DNA of 64,000 nucleotides from Paracoccus alkenifer (GTDB lineage Bacteria > Pseudomonadota > Alphaproteobacteria > Rhodobacterales > Rhodobacteraceae): positions 304,943-368,942 of the forward strand of contig NZ_FNXG01000004.1 of assembly GCF_900108405.1 (NCBI RefSeq), written 5' to 3'. A program made the position numbers and the translations under genes. Every line of letters begins with the position of its first letter. Position 1 is the stretch's first letter. The notes under the pieces were generated by a model. The model was given only the letters and a program-made list of their open reading frames with translations. It ran no database searches and was not told the origin of the DNA. Shown piece by piece: positions 30,617 to 38,988 of this stretch.

Positions 30617-31561
30617 TCACGCGCCGACGACCCTCAGATGGCCCGGCTTTGCGCGCTCGTTCCGCCAGTCCTGCGCCACCAGCCAGCGATGCAGAGCCGC
30701 CACGGGCCGCAGGCGCAGATGTCCGCGCGGAATGACAAGATAGAAGCCGGGAACCTCCTCTGCCGGCATCCCGTCCAGCGCGTCCATCCCCAAGGGCGCG
30801 ACCAGCGCGCCGCTTTGCAGATCTGCCTCGGCGTCCGGCACGGAAACCAGCCCGACGCCGATCCCCTGCAACGTCGCGCGACGCATCGAGGCAGCGTCGT
30901 CAAAGCCGATGCTGCCGTCCAGCCCGATGTTTTCGACGCCCAGATGGCGCAGGATATCGCTCCAGAAGCGTTTGGATTTGACCGTATCCAGCAGCGTAAA
31001 GCGGATCAGGTCTTCAGGTCCGCGAATTTGCGCCCCGATCTCCGGAGTGCAGCAGATGATCTTGGGATCGGACACCAGCAGGACCGAATCGAATTCGCCC
31101 CAGTTACCGTAACCCCATTGCACGGCCATATCCACATCGTCGCGCGCGAAATCCGGCATGTCGATTGCGGTTGTCAGACGAAGATCGGCGCCCGACAGCA
31201 CCTCGCGCACATTGGCCAGCTTGCTCACCAGGTAATTGGCGGCAAAATAAGGGCTGGTATTCAACTTGATGACATCACGATAGGGTGCGCCGGTGACGCG
31301 GCGGACACCTTCGGCCAGTTGCCTGAATCCGGCATCGACATGTTCAGCCAGAAGAATCGCGGATTCGGTCGGTTCGATCACCCTGCCCTTGCGTTCGAAC
31401 AGGGTCACCTGCAACGATTCTTCCAGCAGCTTGATCTGTTGCCCGACGGCCTGCGGCGATACCAGCAATTCTTCGGCCGCGCGCCGCAGGCTTTTATGCC
31501 GTGCAACCGCATGAAATGCCTTGAGCGCATTCAGCGGTGGAAGGCGCAATTTTCCAGTCAT
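30617..31561 (-). CDS. LysR-family transcriptional regulator (GcvA-like)
   Basis: This 314-residue regulator has an N-terminal winged helix (residues about 5-65: LNALKAFHAVARHKSLRRAA, then SPQAVGQQIKLLEE) and a periplasmic-binding-like effector domain (about 90-300). The LPPLNALKAFHAVARH opening is typical of the GcvA/AmpR branch. It lies in the same direction as the aap genes, 77 bp upstream of aapJ and 38 bp after an SDR gene. It therefore probably senses a substrate or product of this cluster and may be co-transcribed rather than divergent. GAGGAGG precedes the ATG at 31561. Confidence 0.92.
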   Translation of the reverse strand: MTGKLRLPPLNALKAFHAVARHKSLRRAAEELLVSPQAVGQQIKLLEESLQVTLFERKGRVIEPTESAILLAEHVDAGFRQLAEGVRRVTGAPYRDVIKLNTSPYFAANYLVSKLANVREVLSGADLRLTTAIDMPDFARDDVDMAVQWGYGNWGEFDSVLLVSDPKIICCTPEIGAQIRGPEDLIRFTLLDTVKSKRFWSDILRHLGVENIGLDGSIGFDDAASMRRATLQGIGVGLVSVPDAEADLQSGALVAPLGMDALDGMPAEEVPGFYLVIPRGHLRLRPVAALHRWLVAQDWRNERAKPGHLRVVGA

Positions 31562-31599
31562 GTTCACGGCCTCCTCTTGCAATCCGCGGCCAGCGGAGA

Positions 31600-32349
31600 T
31601 CAGGCGTAGATGTAACCCCCGGACACGATGACGTTTTCGCCGGTCATATAGGAATTCCTGGGACCGCCGGTCATCAGCACCCATTCCGCGATCTCGGCCG
31701 GCTGGGCGCCGCGTCCCAGAGGGCTGGCTTTTGCCAATTCGTCAAGGAACCCCAATTGCCGCGCGCGTTCCGTTGCCATTCCGGCAGGCGCCACCGAATT
31801 GACCAGAATTCCGTCCGGCGCCACCTGATGCGCGAAAGAGCGGGTCAGGCTGACCACCGCCGCCTTGGTCGCGGCGTAATGGGCGTTTTGTGGATGCGCC
31901 TTGAACGCATCGACCGAGGTCAGATTGACGATCCGGCCCCGCACATTCCCCTTGGGTTCCTGTTCGGCCATATGACGCACCGCGGCCACCATCATGTGAT
32001 AGGTGCCCTTGATGTTCACCGCGTTCGACGCGTCCCATTCCTCGTCGCTGATTTCCATGATCGGGCGGCGCGGATAAATCGCGGCGCAGTTGATCAGCGT
32101 ATCGACCCGGCCGATCCTGCCGGAGATTTCATCGAATGCGGCATGGCATTCCGGCCCGTTGCGAATGTCGGCCACCGCCGCCGCTGCCGGCAGGCCCTTG
32201 TCGCGGGCGGGTTTCAGCGCCGCCTCGGCGGCGTCCATGTTCAGGTCGATGATGCCCAGCGCCGACGCGCCGGCCTCGACGGCCATTTCAGCCAAAAGCG
32301 CGCCCAGACCGGCGGCGCCGCCGACGATGACTACGGAAAGATCCTTCAT
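31600..32349 (-). CDS. Short-chain dehydrogenase/reductase (SDR)
   Basis: This 249-residue SDR has a variant cofactor motif GGAAGLG at 10-16 and D36 in the acidic NAD-selective position. NNAG is replaced by NCAA (87-90). S145 and Y158/K162 are catalytic. Its C-terminus reads SGGYIYA, as in several 3-oxoacyl-ACP-reductase-like SDRs. It overlaps the preceding SDR gene by 4 nt, so the two are coupled and may act in sequence on one substrate. The longer frame to 32418 overlaps that gene further and lacks a ribosome-binding site. Confidence 0.88.
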   Translation of the reverse strand: MKDLSVVIVGGAAGLGALLAEMAVEAGASALGIIDLNMDAAEAALKPARDKGLPAAAAVADIRNGPECHAAFDEISGRIGRVDTLINCAAIYPRRPIMEISDEEWDASNAVNIKGTYHMMVAAVRHMAEQEPKGNVRGRIVNLTSVDAFKAHPQNAHYAATKAAVVSLTRSFAHQVAPDGILVNSVAPAGMATERARQLGFLDELAKASPLGRGAQPAEIAEWVLMTGGPRNSYMTGENVIVSGGYIYA

Positions 32350-33056
32350 TTCTTCACCTGCTGGCTGGGGGTTGTGGGGCGTGTCGGCATGATGTCGAAC
32401 CGGGTCACGTCGGCCCATTCGGGCAGCGCGAGCACCGCGCGGACCATCTGCGCCACGTCCTGTGGCTGCACGGCCTTGGCCGCATACATGGCGGCGCGGG
32501 CGTCCGCGTCGAGGATATCGGCGTAAAGCGCGGTCTCGACCCGGCCCGGGACGATCTCGGTCACGCGGATGCCGTGGGGCGAAAGATCGGCCCGCAGCGC
32601 CGCCGCAAAGCCGGAAATCCCCGCTTTCGCGGCGGAATAGGCCGCCATGTTCGGAAACGGAGCATGTGCCGCGGCCGAGCCGGTGAACAGCACATGCCCG
32701 CTGCCGCGCTGGCGCATCTGCGGCACGACCAGCCTGGTCAGGGCCAGCACCGCCGTCAGGTTCACGCCGATCGCCCGGTCGATGTCGTCCATGTCGGCAT
32801 CGGCAAAATTGCCCAGCGGCGGCATCATCCCGGCATTGTTGACCAGCACGTCGATCTCAAGCCCGGCAAGCGCCGCGGCGACGGCCGGGCGGTCCGTGAC
32901 GTCCAGCACCAGCGGCGTGATCTGCCCCGAGGCGATCCCGGCCAGCGCGGGCTCCGAGCGGCCGGCGGCAATCACCCGGTATCCGGCCTGTGCCAGCTCA
33001 AGCGCGATGGCACGCCCGATTCCGCTTGTCGCGCCTGTGACCAACGCAGTTTTCAT
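32346..33056 (-). CDS. Short-chain dehydrogenase/reductase (SDR, YdfG/serine-dehydrogenase-like)
   Basis: This 236-residue SDR has TGATSGIG at 7-14, NNAG at 73-76, S127 and Y140/K144. A basic residue after the second strand (AGRSE) suggests NADP. The [14 protein letters not shown] stretch (here [13 protein letters not shown]) and the C-terminal region resemble 3-hydroxy acid dehydrogenases of the YdfG group, which oxidise serine, allo-threonine or 3-hydroxypropionate. It is the first gene of a minus-strand run reaching 23265, with 134 bp upstream for a promoter. Confidence 0.88.
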   Translation of the reverse strand: MKTALVTGATSGIGRAIALELAQAGYRVIAAGRSEPALAGIASGQITPLVLDVTDRPAVAAALAGLEIDVLVNNAGMMPPLGNFADADMDDIDRAIGVNLTAVLALTRLVVPQMRQRGSGHVLFTGSAAAHAPFPNMAAYSAAKAGISGFAAALRADLSPHGIRVTEIVPGRVETALYADILDADARAAMYAAKAVQPQDVAQMVRAVLALPEWADVTRFDIMPTRPTTPSQQVKK

Positions 33057-33148
33057 GACGAACGCCCTTTCCCCGCAGATCTGGTCGGTTGCATCTGTTC
33101 AGTCTCTGGCCTGCGCGCCGTTCACAAAACCAAGTAGTCCTGCGAACA

Positions 33149-33165
33149 GGAAAGATTTTCTTTCC
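33149..33165. promoter_or_regulatory. Perfect 7-bp inverted repeat upstream of the SDR-LysR-aap run
   Basis: GGAAAGA (33149-33155), spacer TTT, then TCTTTCC (33159-33165) lies in the 134-bp gap between the gntR stop and the SDR start at 33056. Its core 12-mer also occurs upstream of hyuA. It is a candidate operator; the binding protein is unknown. Confidence 0.4.
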
Positions 33166-33190
33166 ATCGGGTGCACAGACCGGCCGCCGG

Positions 33191-33967
33191 TCATTGCCGC
33201 GAGCCGGGCGCAAACCCGGTGAACAGCGACCGGGCCAGCGCAGGCATCCCCGCCCCTGCCACCCCCGCGGCGGCGGCAAAGGCGCGCACCCGTTCCAGGC
33301 TGTTGACCAGATGAGTCCGCATCGCGCGGCGTGCGGCCGCAGGATTGCCCGCCTCGATCCCCGAGACGATCTGGTCGTGTTCGCCGTGGATACGGGCGTA
33401 ATAGCTGTCGGTCAGCTCGGGCGCGACGATATGCCTGAGCTGAAGCCGCTCGACGATCAGCGGGCGCAGATATTCCAGAAAACTCAGCATCAGCTCGTTG
33501 CGGGCCCCGCGGGCGATGCTCAGGTGGAAATCATAGTCGTAGTGGATCGGCACCGCGCCGGGGTCGGCCCGCATGGCGTCGATCTGTTCCATCAGCGCGC
33601 GGATGGCCGCCGCCTCGGCGTCGGTGCGGCGCTCGGCACACAGGCCGGCGGCCTCGACCTCGACGCTCAGGCGCAGCTCAAGCAGGGCGATGGTTTCGGG
33701 CAGGGTTTGCAGCACCTCATCCGGGATGGAAAAGCTTTGCGGCTGCGGCGCCTCGCTGACAAAGACGCCCCGGCCCTGCTGCGGCACCACCAGCCCGGCG
33801 GACCGCAGCCGGGCGATCGCCTCGCGCACGACGGTGCGGCTGACGTGGAATTCCGCGCCCAGCTCGGCCTCGGTCGGCAATTGCGCGCCGGGTGCCCATT
33901 CGCCCGAGGCGATCCGTTCCCTCAGGCTTTCGGAAACCACGGTGGAAAGCGGCTTGCGTCTGGTCAT
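33191..33967 (-). CDS. GntR-family transcriptional regulator, FCD (FadR) subfamily
   Basis: This 258-residue regulator has a winged helix (about 8-75, with FHVSRTVVREAIARLRSAGL) and an FCD domain whose metal ligands appear as D146/H148 (YDFH), H197 and H219. FCD proteins of this type (UxuR, ExuR, LgoR and similar) sense sugar acids. It is the last gene of the garR-aroE-SDR-ridA run, 29 nt behind ridA, and probably represses both that operon and the divergent aldolase gene through the palindromes at 36873-36901. The ATG at 33967 begins MTRRKPLS; the longer frame reads back into ridA. Confidence 0.9.
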   Translation of the reverse strand: MTRRKPLSTVVSESLRERIASGEWAPGAQLPTEAELGAEFHVSRTVVREAIARLRSAGLVVPQQGRGVFVSEAPQPQSFSIPDEVLQTLPETIALLELRLSVEVEAAGLCAERRTDAEAAAIRALMEQIDAMRADPGAVPIHYDYDFHLSIARGARNELMLSFLEYLRPLIVERLQLRHIVAPELTDSYYARIHGEHDQIVSGIEAGNPAAARRAMRTHLVNSLERVRAFAAAAGVAGAGMPALARSLFTGFAPGSRQ

Positions 33968-33996
33968 GGTGCCCCCTTTTCGGCTGCGCCCCCGGT

Positions 33997-34344
33997 TTAT
34001 AGCGCCGCGGTGACGATCAGTTCGACCAGCATCCCCGGCTTTGCCATCCGCCCCTGCCCCGAGGACCGCGCCGGCGCGTGTTCCATCGGCATCCACGCGT
34101 CCCAGACCGCGTTCACTTCGTCAAAGTCGCGCACATCGTCCAGCCACATCTGCACATGCAGGATGCGGGTCTTGTCGGTGCCGGCCTTGGCCAGCAGGTC
34201 GTCGATCTTGGCCAGCACCTCGCGCATCTGGTCGGCGGCGGACTGGCCCGGCTCGGCCACCTGCCCGGTCAGATAGACGGTGGAGTTGTGGACCACCCCG
34301 TGGTGGATGCGGGTGTCGAAATCAAAGCGGGTAATGTCGGTCAT
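33997..34344 (-). CDS. RidA/YjgF family protein
   Basis: This 115-residue protein has the RidA trimer fold signature: STVYLTGQVAEPG, ADQMREVLAKIDDLLAKAG, and a C-terminal AR-containing segment (HAPARSSGQGRM), where the Arg binds the carboxylate of 2-imino/enamino acids. RidA proteins hydrolyse reactive imines produced by PLP enzymes or amine oxidases. Its presence in a sugar-acid operon with an FAD amine-oxidase-type gene and an aminotransferase nearby suggests that an imine intermediate is formed. It overlaps the upstream SDR gene by 4 nt. Confidence 0.88.
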   Translation of the reverse strand: MTDITRFDFDTRIHHGVVHNSTVYLTGQVAEPGQSAADQMREVLAKIDDLLAKAGTDKTRILHVQMWLDDVRDFDEVNAVWDAWMPMEHAPARSSGQGRMAKPGMLVELIVTAAL

Positions 34345-35147
34345 GTGTCTGCCTGTCTGATGGGGTTGCCGCGCAGGTAATGCGCGTAAGGTGCCTGGAC
34401 CAGCCAGCCGGCATCGACCGGCAACGTGACGCCGGTGATCGAGGCGGCGCGGTCCGAACATAGAAACAGCGCCGCCTCGGCCACGTCCTCGGGGGCCACG
34501 AACTTGCGCAGGGCGGTGGTGTCCTTGATCGCCTGCGGGTCGCGTTCGCCCGCGGCGATGCGGGCTTTCAGCCCGTCCGACAGCGTATAGCCGGGCGCGA
34601 CCGCGTTGACGCGGATGCCATGGGGGCCAAGCTCGGCGGCAAGGATGCCGGTCAGCGCCAGCACCGCCTGTTTGCCGGGCGTGTAAGAGGGCAGCGACAG
34701 CGGCGCAAAGGACGCCAGCGAGCCGACGTTCAGGATCGCACCGCCCTGCCCCGCCCGCTGCATCAGCCGCCCGAACACCTGACAGCCCACCAGCGTGCCG
34801 CGATAATTGATGCGCCACATGCGTTCGTCTTCGTCCAGATCCTGGTCCAGCACATGCTTGCCGCTTTGCAGGATGCCGGCGCAGTTGACGACCACCTGCG
34901 GGGCGCCGATGGCGGCATCTGCCTGCGCGGCCAGCGATTCCAGCGACTGCGGGTCGGCGACATCGACGGCGATAAAACGGGCCAGAGGCGCGCCGGTTGC
35001 GGCACATTCCCTGGCCACGGCGGCGCCCCGCGCGGCATCGCGGCCCGCCACGATCACCTGCGCGCCCGCTTGCGCAAAGCGCAGCGCGATGGCGCGGCCG
35101 ATCCCCGAGGTGCCGCCGATGACCACGGCGCTTGCGATTTCAGCCAT
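34341..35147 (-). CDS. Short-chain dehydrogenase/reductase (SDR)
   Basis: This 268-residue classical SDR has GGTSGIG at 11-17 and an AGR after the second strand, suggesting NADP. NNAG is replaced by NCAG (88-91). S143 and Y155/K159 are catalytic. A C-terminal tail (QAPYAHYLRGNPIR) about 20 residues longer than usual could close over the substrate. The ATG at 35147 overlaps the aroE-like stop by 8 nt, and the 3' end overlaps ridA by 4 nt. The substrate is unknown; a sugar-acid or keto-acid dehydrogenase is likely by context. Confidence 0.88.
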   Translation of the reverse strand: MAEIASAVVIGGTSGIGRAIALRFAQAGAQVIVAGRDAARGAAVARECAATGAPLARFIAVDVADPQSLESLAAQADAAIGAPQVVVNCAGILQSGKHVLDQDLDEDERMWRINYRGTLVGCQVFGRLMQRAGQGGAILNVGSLASFAPLSLPSYTPGKQAVLALTGILAAELGPHGIRVNAVAPGYTLSDGLKARIAAGERDPQAIKDTTALRKFVAPEDVAEAALFLCSDRAASITGVTLPVDAGWLVQAPYAHYLRGNPIRQADT

Positions 35148-35952
35148 CGGTGCGGTCCTTGCGTTCGATGTCAAAGAAACGCGCCATCGCCTCGGTCTGG
35201 AAATCCATCATCGGGCGGCCGGGCTGGATGCGGCAGCCGATGCGCGCGGCCTCGCGCAGCAGCGGCGTCTCGGCCGGCTCCATGATGATATCGACCACGG
35301 TCATGTCGGGCGTCAGCGCCGCGGTGTCCATCGGCAGCGGGTCGGTGGGCTTCAGCCCCATGGGGGTGGCGTTGATCGCCATGTCCATGCCTGACGGATC
35401 GGCCGCGCCCACCGCGATGCGGCAGGCGGGATAGGCGGCTGCGACCAGATCGGCCAGCGCCTGCGCGCGGTCGCGGTCCACATCCGCCAGCCTGATTTCC
35501 GCGGCCCCCGCCTCGGCCAGGCAATAGGCGAGCGAGGCACCCGCGCCCCCCGCCCCCACTTGCAGGATGCGCTTGCCCCGCACCTGATGCCCGCCGGCCG
35601 CCAGCCCGTCCATGAAACCCACGCCGTCGAAATTATCGGCATACCAGCTGCCGTCCGCCTGCCTGCGCACCGAATTGGCGCTGCGCACGCGGGCGGCGCG
35701 ATCATGGGCGGCAGCGCATTTCTCGAACACCCGGGTCTTGTAGGGGACCGAGATGATGACCCCGCGGATGTTTTCCGCCGCCGTCAGCCCGTCCCAGAAC
35801 ACGTCGAAGTCCTCGGGGCGGCAGCTCAGCGGCACCATGAGGCTGTCCAGCCCCTTTTCCTCGAATATCCGGTTGAAGATGCCGGGGCTTTTCGCGTGGC
35901 CGACCGGGTGGGCCAGCATCACGAATATATCTGCCTTGCCAGTTCCACGCAT
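35140..35952 (-). CDS. Shikimate dehydrogenase-like protein (AroE family, divergent)
   Basis: This 270-residue protein has the two AroE domains. The N-terminal substrate domain contains HPVGHAKSP and ISVPYK with the catalytic Lys, then SANSV and DNFDGVGF with the catalytic Asp. The NADP domain has GAGGAGAS and NATPMG. The late Gln is kept in MMDFQTEA. Two shikimate-binding positions differ from classical AroE: the first Ser of SKS is Ala (HAKS), and the Thr of DNTDG is Phe. It may therefore oxidise a different hydroxy ring acid or related compound and need not be the chorismate-pathway enzyme. It overlaps garR by 1 nt and the SDR by 8 nt. Confidence 0.85.
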   Translation of the reverse strand: MRGTGKADIFVMLAHPVGHAKSPGIFNRIFEEKGLDSLMVPLSCRPEDFDVFWDGLTAAENIRGVIISVPYKTRVFEKCAAAHDRAARVRSANSVRRQADGSWYADNFDGVGFMDGLAAGGHQVRGKRILQVGAGGAGASLAYCLAEAGAAEIRLADVDRDRAQALADLVAAAYPACRIAVGAADPSGMDMAINATPMGLKPTDPLPMDTAALTPDMTVVDIIMEPAETPLLREAARIGCRIQPGRPMMDFQTEAMARFFDIERKDRTDG

Positions 35953-36839
35953 CAGGCGCCGCCTTTCGCAACCGGGTGATGAGCCAGTGTTTCCAGCGCC
36001 GTCACCAGCGCCGAGTGGTCCTTGTCCGCCGCACCCTGCGCCGCGCAGGCGCTGAACAGCTGCTGCGCGGTGGCGGTGTTGGGCAGCGCCACCCCCAGCG
36101 CCCGGGCGCTGTCCAGCGCCAGCCCCAGATCCTTTTGATGCAGCCGGATGCGGAAACCCGGGTCGAAGCTGCGCGAGATCATGCGTTCGCCATGCACCTC
36201 AAGCACACGGGACGAGGCAAACCCGCCCAGCAGCGCCTGCCGCACCTGCGCCGGGTCGCAGCCGGCCTTGGAGGCGAACACCAGCGCCTCGGCCACGGCC
36301 TCGATATTCAGGGCGACGACGATCTGGTTGGCGATCTTGCAGGTCTGGCCGGCGCCGTTCTGTTCGCCCACCAGGGTGATGTTCTTGCCCAGCGCCTCGA
36401 AAATCGGGCGGGCACGGTCGAATTCCGCCTGCGGGCCGCCGACCATGATGGTCAGGCTGGCGGCCTTGGCCCCGACCTCGCCGCCGGAAACCGGCGCGTC
36501 CAGATAGCCCGCGCCTTTCTCGCGCAGCGCGGCGGCGAAATCCGCGGTGGCGATGGGGCTGATCGAGCTCATGTCGATGACCAGCGCGCCTTGCGCGATG
36601 CCCTCGGCCACGCCGCCCGCGCCCAGCAGCACCCGTTCCACGTCCGGGGTGTCGGGCAGCATGGTGATGACCACCTCGCTGGCGCGCGCGACCTCGGCGG
36701 GGGTGGCGACCACCTGCGCCGCCAGCCCCTCGGGCAGGTCGGAACGGTTCAGCGACACCGTCAGCTCATGCCCCGCCGCGGCCAGATTGCGGGCCATCGG
36801 CGCGCCCATCACCCCCAGCCCGATAAAACCGATTCTCAC
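35952..36839 (-). CDS. 2-hydroxy-3-oxopropionate (tartronate semialdehyde) reductase-like, 3-hydroxyisobutyrate dehydrogenase family
   Basis: This 295-residue beta-hydroxyacid dehydrogenase has the NAD motif GFIGLGVMG at 4-12, the substrate motif DAPVSGG at 114-120 and catalytic K168 (GAGQTCKIANQ). The stretch after the Lys (IVVALNIEAVAEALVFASKAG) and FDPGFRIRLHQKDL are characteristic of GarR/GlxR enzymes, which reduce tartronate semialdehyde to D-glycerate. It is divergent from an HpcH/HpaI aldolase gene. In E. coli, GarL and GarR perform consecutive steps of aldarate breakdown, so the pairing supports both calls. It is the first gene of a tightly overlapping operon. Confidence 0.88.
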   Translation of the reverse strand: MRIGFIGLGVMGAPMARNLAAAGHELTVSLNRSDLPEGLAAQVVATPAEVARASEVVITMLPDTPDVERVLLGAGGVAEGIAQGALVIDMSSISPIATADFAAALREKGAGYLDAPVSGGEVGAKAASLTIMVGGPQAEFDRARPIFEALGKNITLVGEQNGAGQTCKIANQIVVALNIEAVAEALVFASKAGCDPAQVRQALLGGFASSRVLEVHGERMISRSFDPGFRIRLHQKDLGLALDSARALGVALPNTATAQQLFSACAAQGAADKDHSALVTALETLAHHPVAKGGA

Positions 36840-36872
36840 TGTCCGTCCCCTTCGCCACTTCGCGGTTGCAAC

Positions 36873-36901
36873 GTATGATATATGTCATCATACAAATGAC
36901 A
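36873..36901. promoter_or_regulatory. Divergent operator candidate between garR-like and aldolase genes
   Basis: In the 90-bp gap two inverted repeats overlap: GTATGA (36873-36878) with TCATAC (36888-36893), and TGTCAT (36883-36888) with ATGACA (36896-36901). This AT-rich patch stands out in GC-rich surroundings. The likely ligand is the FCD-type GntR protein encoded at 33191-33967, coordinating both operons. Binding is inferred. Confidence 0.55.
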
Positions 36902-36929
36902 ACCCCATTGCACGGAGAGTTCCAGAATC

Positions 36930-37694
36930 ATGCAAGAGCGTCCGAACCCGTTGAAAGCCTCGCTTGCCGCAGGGCGGCCCAGCCTGGGGCTGTGGTGCTC
37001 GCTGGGCAGCCCGCTCAGCACCGAGATCATGGCCGGCGCCGGGGCCGGCTGGCTGCTGATCGACGGCGAACACAGCCCCAACGACCTGCGCAGCACCATG
37101 GCGCAATTGCAGGCCGCGGCGGCATTCCCGTGCGAGGCGGCGGTGCGGCTGCCCTCGGACAGCGCGGTGCTGATCAAGCAGTTCATGGACGCGGGCGCGC
37201 GCAGCCTGATGGTCCCGAACGTGCGCACGGCGGAACAGGCGCGGGCGATCGTGGCGGCGATGTCCTATGCGCCCGCCGGGATCCGCGGGTTTTCGACCGG
37301 CCACCGCGCCAACCAGTTCGGCCGCATCAAGGATTATCACCGCAGCGCGCGGACGAATCAGCTGCTGGCCGTGCAGATCGAATGCGCGACCGGCGTCGCC
37401 AATGCCGCCGAAATCGCCGCGGTCGAGGGCGTGGACGTGCTGTTCGTCGGGCCGGGCGACCTGTCCACCAACATGGACGCAATGGGCAATCCCGGCGCGG
37501 ACCATGTGCAGGCCGCCATCGCCCGCGTATTGCAGGCCGCGCGGGACGCGGGTAAGGCCGCCGGCATCCTCGCGCCCCTCAAGGCGGACGCCGACCGCTA
37601 TCTGCGCGACGGCTTCACCATGGTCGCCGTCGGCGCCGACCTTGGGCTGCTGGCGCGCGGCTCGGACAATCTGATCGCATCCTTTTCGCTCTAG
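36930..37694 (+). CDS. HpcH/HpaI-family aldolase (GarL-like)
   Basis: This 254-residue class II pyruvate aldolase has the conserved catalytic set: H48 (DGEHSPND), R73 (VRLP), metal ligands E151 (QIECATG) and D177 (GPGDLS). Family members cleave 2-keto-3-deoxy sugar acids (GarL, YfaU) or 4-hydroxy-2-oxoheptanedioate (HpaI) to pyruvate plus an aldehyde. The divergent tartronate-semialdehyde-reductase-like gene favours a 2-keto-3-deoxy-aldarate substrate. The position of the start fits the usual length, and a DAO-type flavoenzyme gene follows 6 nt after the stop. Confidence 0.9.
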   Translation: MQERPNPLKASLAAGRPSLGLWCSLGSPLSTEIMAGAGAGWLLIDGEHSPNDLRSTMAQLQAAAAFPCEAAVRLPSDSAVLIKQFMDAGARSLMVPNVRTAEQARAIVAAMSYAPAGIRGFSTGHRANQFGRIKDYHRSARTNQLLAVQIECATGVANAAEIAAVEGVDVLFVGPGDLSTNMDAMGNPGADHVQAAIARVLQAARDAGKAAGILAPLKADADRYLRDGFTMVAVGADLGLLARGSDNLIASFSL

Positions 37695-37700
37695 AGGCCC

Positions 37701-38921
37701 ATGATGCCCTTTCCGAAATACAATCCGCCGGCCCGTCGCGCCTATGACATCGTCATCGTGGGCGGTGCGGTGGTGGGATCGTCCACCGCCTACTGGCTGT
37801 CCCGAAAGCTGGGCGAAAACGCCTCGGTTCTGGTGGTCGAGCGCGACAGCACCTATGAATTTTCCTCGACCGCGCTGTCGACCAGCGCCATACGGCAGCA
37901 GTATTCCAACCCGATCAACGTCAAGATCAGCCAGTTCGGCATCGAATTCATCAACGGCTTTGCGGACCGCATGGCGCCGTTCTATCCGAACGAGCCTGCG
38001 CCGGACCTGGGGTTTCGCGAACACGGCTATCTGTATTGCATATCGCCCCAAGGCGTCGACGCCGCCCGCGAACGGGTCGATTTGCAGCGCAGCCTGGGCG
38101 CCCATACGGTGTTTCTTGAACCCGGACCGCTGAAGGACCGCTTTCCTTGGCTGAACGTCGAGGATCTGGGCGGCGGCGCCTGGGGCGCGCAGGGCGAGGG
38201 GTGGTTCGATTCCATGGGCCTGCTGAACGGGCTGCGCCGGGCGGCGCGGGCCAGCGGCATCGAATATATCGACAACGCGGTGGTCGGCATGGACATGGAC
38301 GGCGGCCGCGTCACCGCCGTGCGCCTGTCCACGGGCGAGGTGGTGGGCTGCGGCATCGTGGTGAACGCGGCCGGGCCGCGCGCCCAGCAGGTCGCGGCCA
38401 TGGCGGGGCTGTCGATCCCGGTCGCGCCCTACAAGCGCTACAGCTTCGTGTTTGCCAGCGAGACCCCGATCCCGGGCCGGATGCCGAACGTGATCGACCT
38501 GTCGGGCACCTTTGTCCGCCCCGAGGGCGAGCTGTTCCTGACCGGCAACACGCCGCTGGACAACGGCCCGGCCGATTACGACGATTTCTCGGCCCGGCAC
38601 GAGGAATTCGAGGACCGGATCTGGCCCGCGCTGTGGCACCGCATCCCGGCCTTCGACGCGCTGCGGGTCCGGCAAAGCTGGACCGGGCATTACGAATACA
38701 ACATGCTGGACCATAACGGCATCGTGGGTTTCCACCCCGAGGTCAGCAACTTCATGTTCGCCAACGGGTTTTCCGGCCACGGGCTGCAACAATCCCCCGC
38801 CGTGGGCCGGGGCGTGGCGGAACTGATCGTGGACGGCGGCTTTCAGACGCTGGACCTGACCCCGTTCCGCTATGAACGCATCCCCGCGAATGAGCCGTTC
38901 ATGGAAGAGGCGGTGATCTGA
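37701..38921 (+). CDS. FAD-dependent oxidoreductase, DAO/FOXRED1 family
   Basis: This 406-residue flavoprotein of the D-amino-acid-oxidase superfamily begins with the dinucleotide motif IVGGAVVGSS (third Gly replaced by Ala, A23) and an Asp/Glu at the end of the second strand (VVERDST). The C-terminal GFHPEVSNFMFANGFSGHGL resembles sarcosine/dimethylglycine-dehydrogenase-type and FOXRED1 proteins. Such enzymes oxidise amines or 2-hydroxy acids. No signal peptide is seen. It is co-transcribed with the aldolase gene (6-nt gap; start at 37701 or 37704). Together with RidA in the divergent operon this hints at imine-producing amine oxidation, but hydroxyacid oxidation is possible. Confidence 0.85.
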   Translation: MMPFPKYNPPARRAYDIVIVGGAVVGSSTAYWLSRKLGENASVLVVERDSTYEFSSTALSTSAIRQQYSNPINVKISQFGIEFINGFADRMAPFYPNEPAPDLGFREHGYLYCISPQGVDAARERVDLQRSLGAHTVFLEPGPLKDRFPWLNVEDLGGGAWGAQGEGWFDSMGLLNGLRRAARASGIEYIDNAVVGMDMDGGRVTAVRLSTGEVVGCGIVVNAAGPRAQQVAAMAGLSIPVAPYKRYSFVFASETPIPGRMPNVIDLSGTFVRPEGELFLTGNTPLDNGPADYDDFSARHEEFEDRIWPALWHRIPAFDALRVRQSWTGHYEYNMLDHNGIVGFHPEVSNFMFANGFSGHGLQQSPAVGRGVAELIVDGGFQTLDLTPFRYERIPANEPFMEEAVI

Positions 38922-38929
38922 AACGCAAG

Positions 38930-38958
38930 AACCCGCGCCGGGGCACGGCGCGGGTTTT
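38930..38958. terminator. Intrinsic terminator after the aldolase-DAO operon
   Basis: A perfect 11-bp stem (38930-38940 with 38946-38956, loop GGGCA) of AACCC plus GC pairs is followed by a short T run. It lies between the convergent DAO gene and the uronate-dehydrogenase-like gene and may serve both strands. Confidence 0.85.
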
Positions 38959-38988
38959 CGCCTGGGCCTGGCCGCGGGCTTCGGGCGC

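Noticed and set aside
35140..35952. Housekeeping aroE of the shikimate pathway
   Set aside because: Two substrate-binding residues differ and the gene is embedded in a catabolic operon with overlapping neighbours; kept as AroE-like only.
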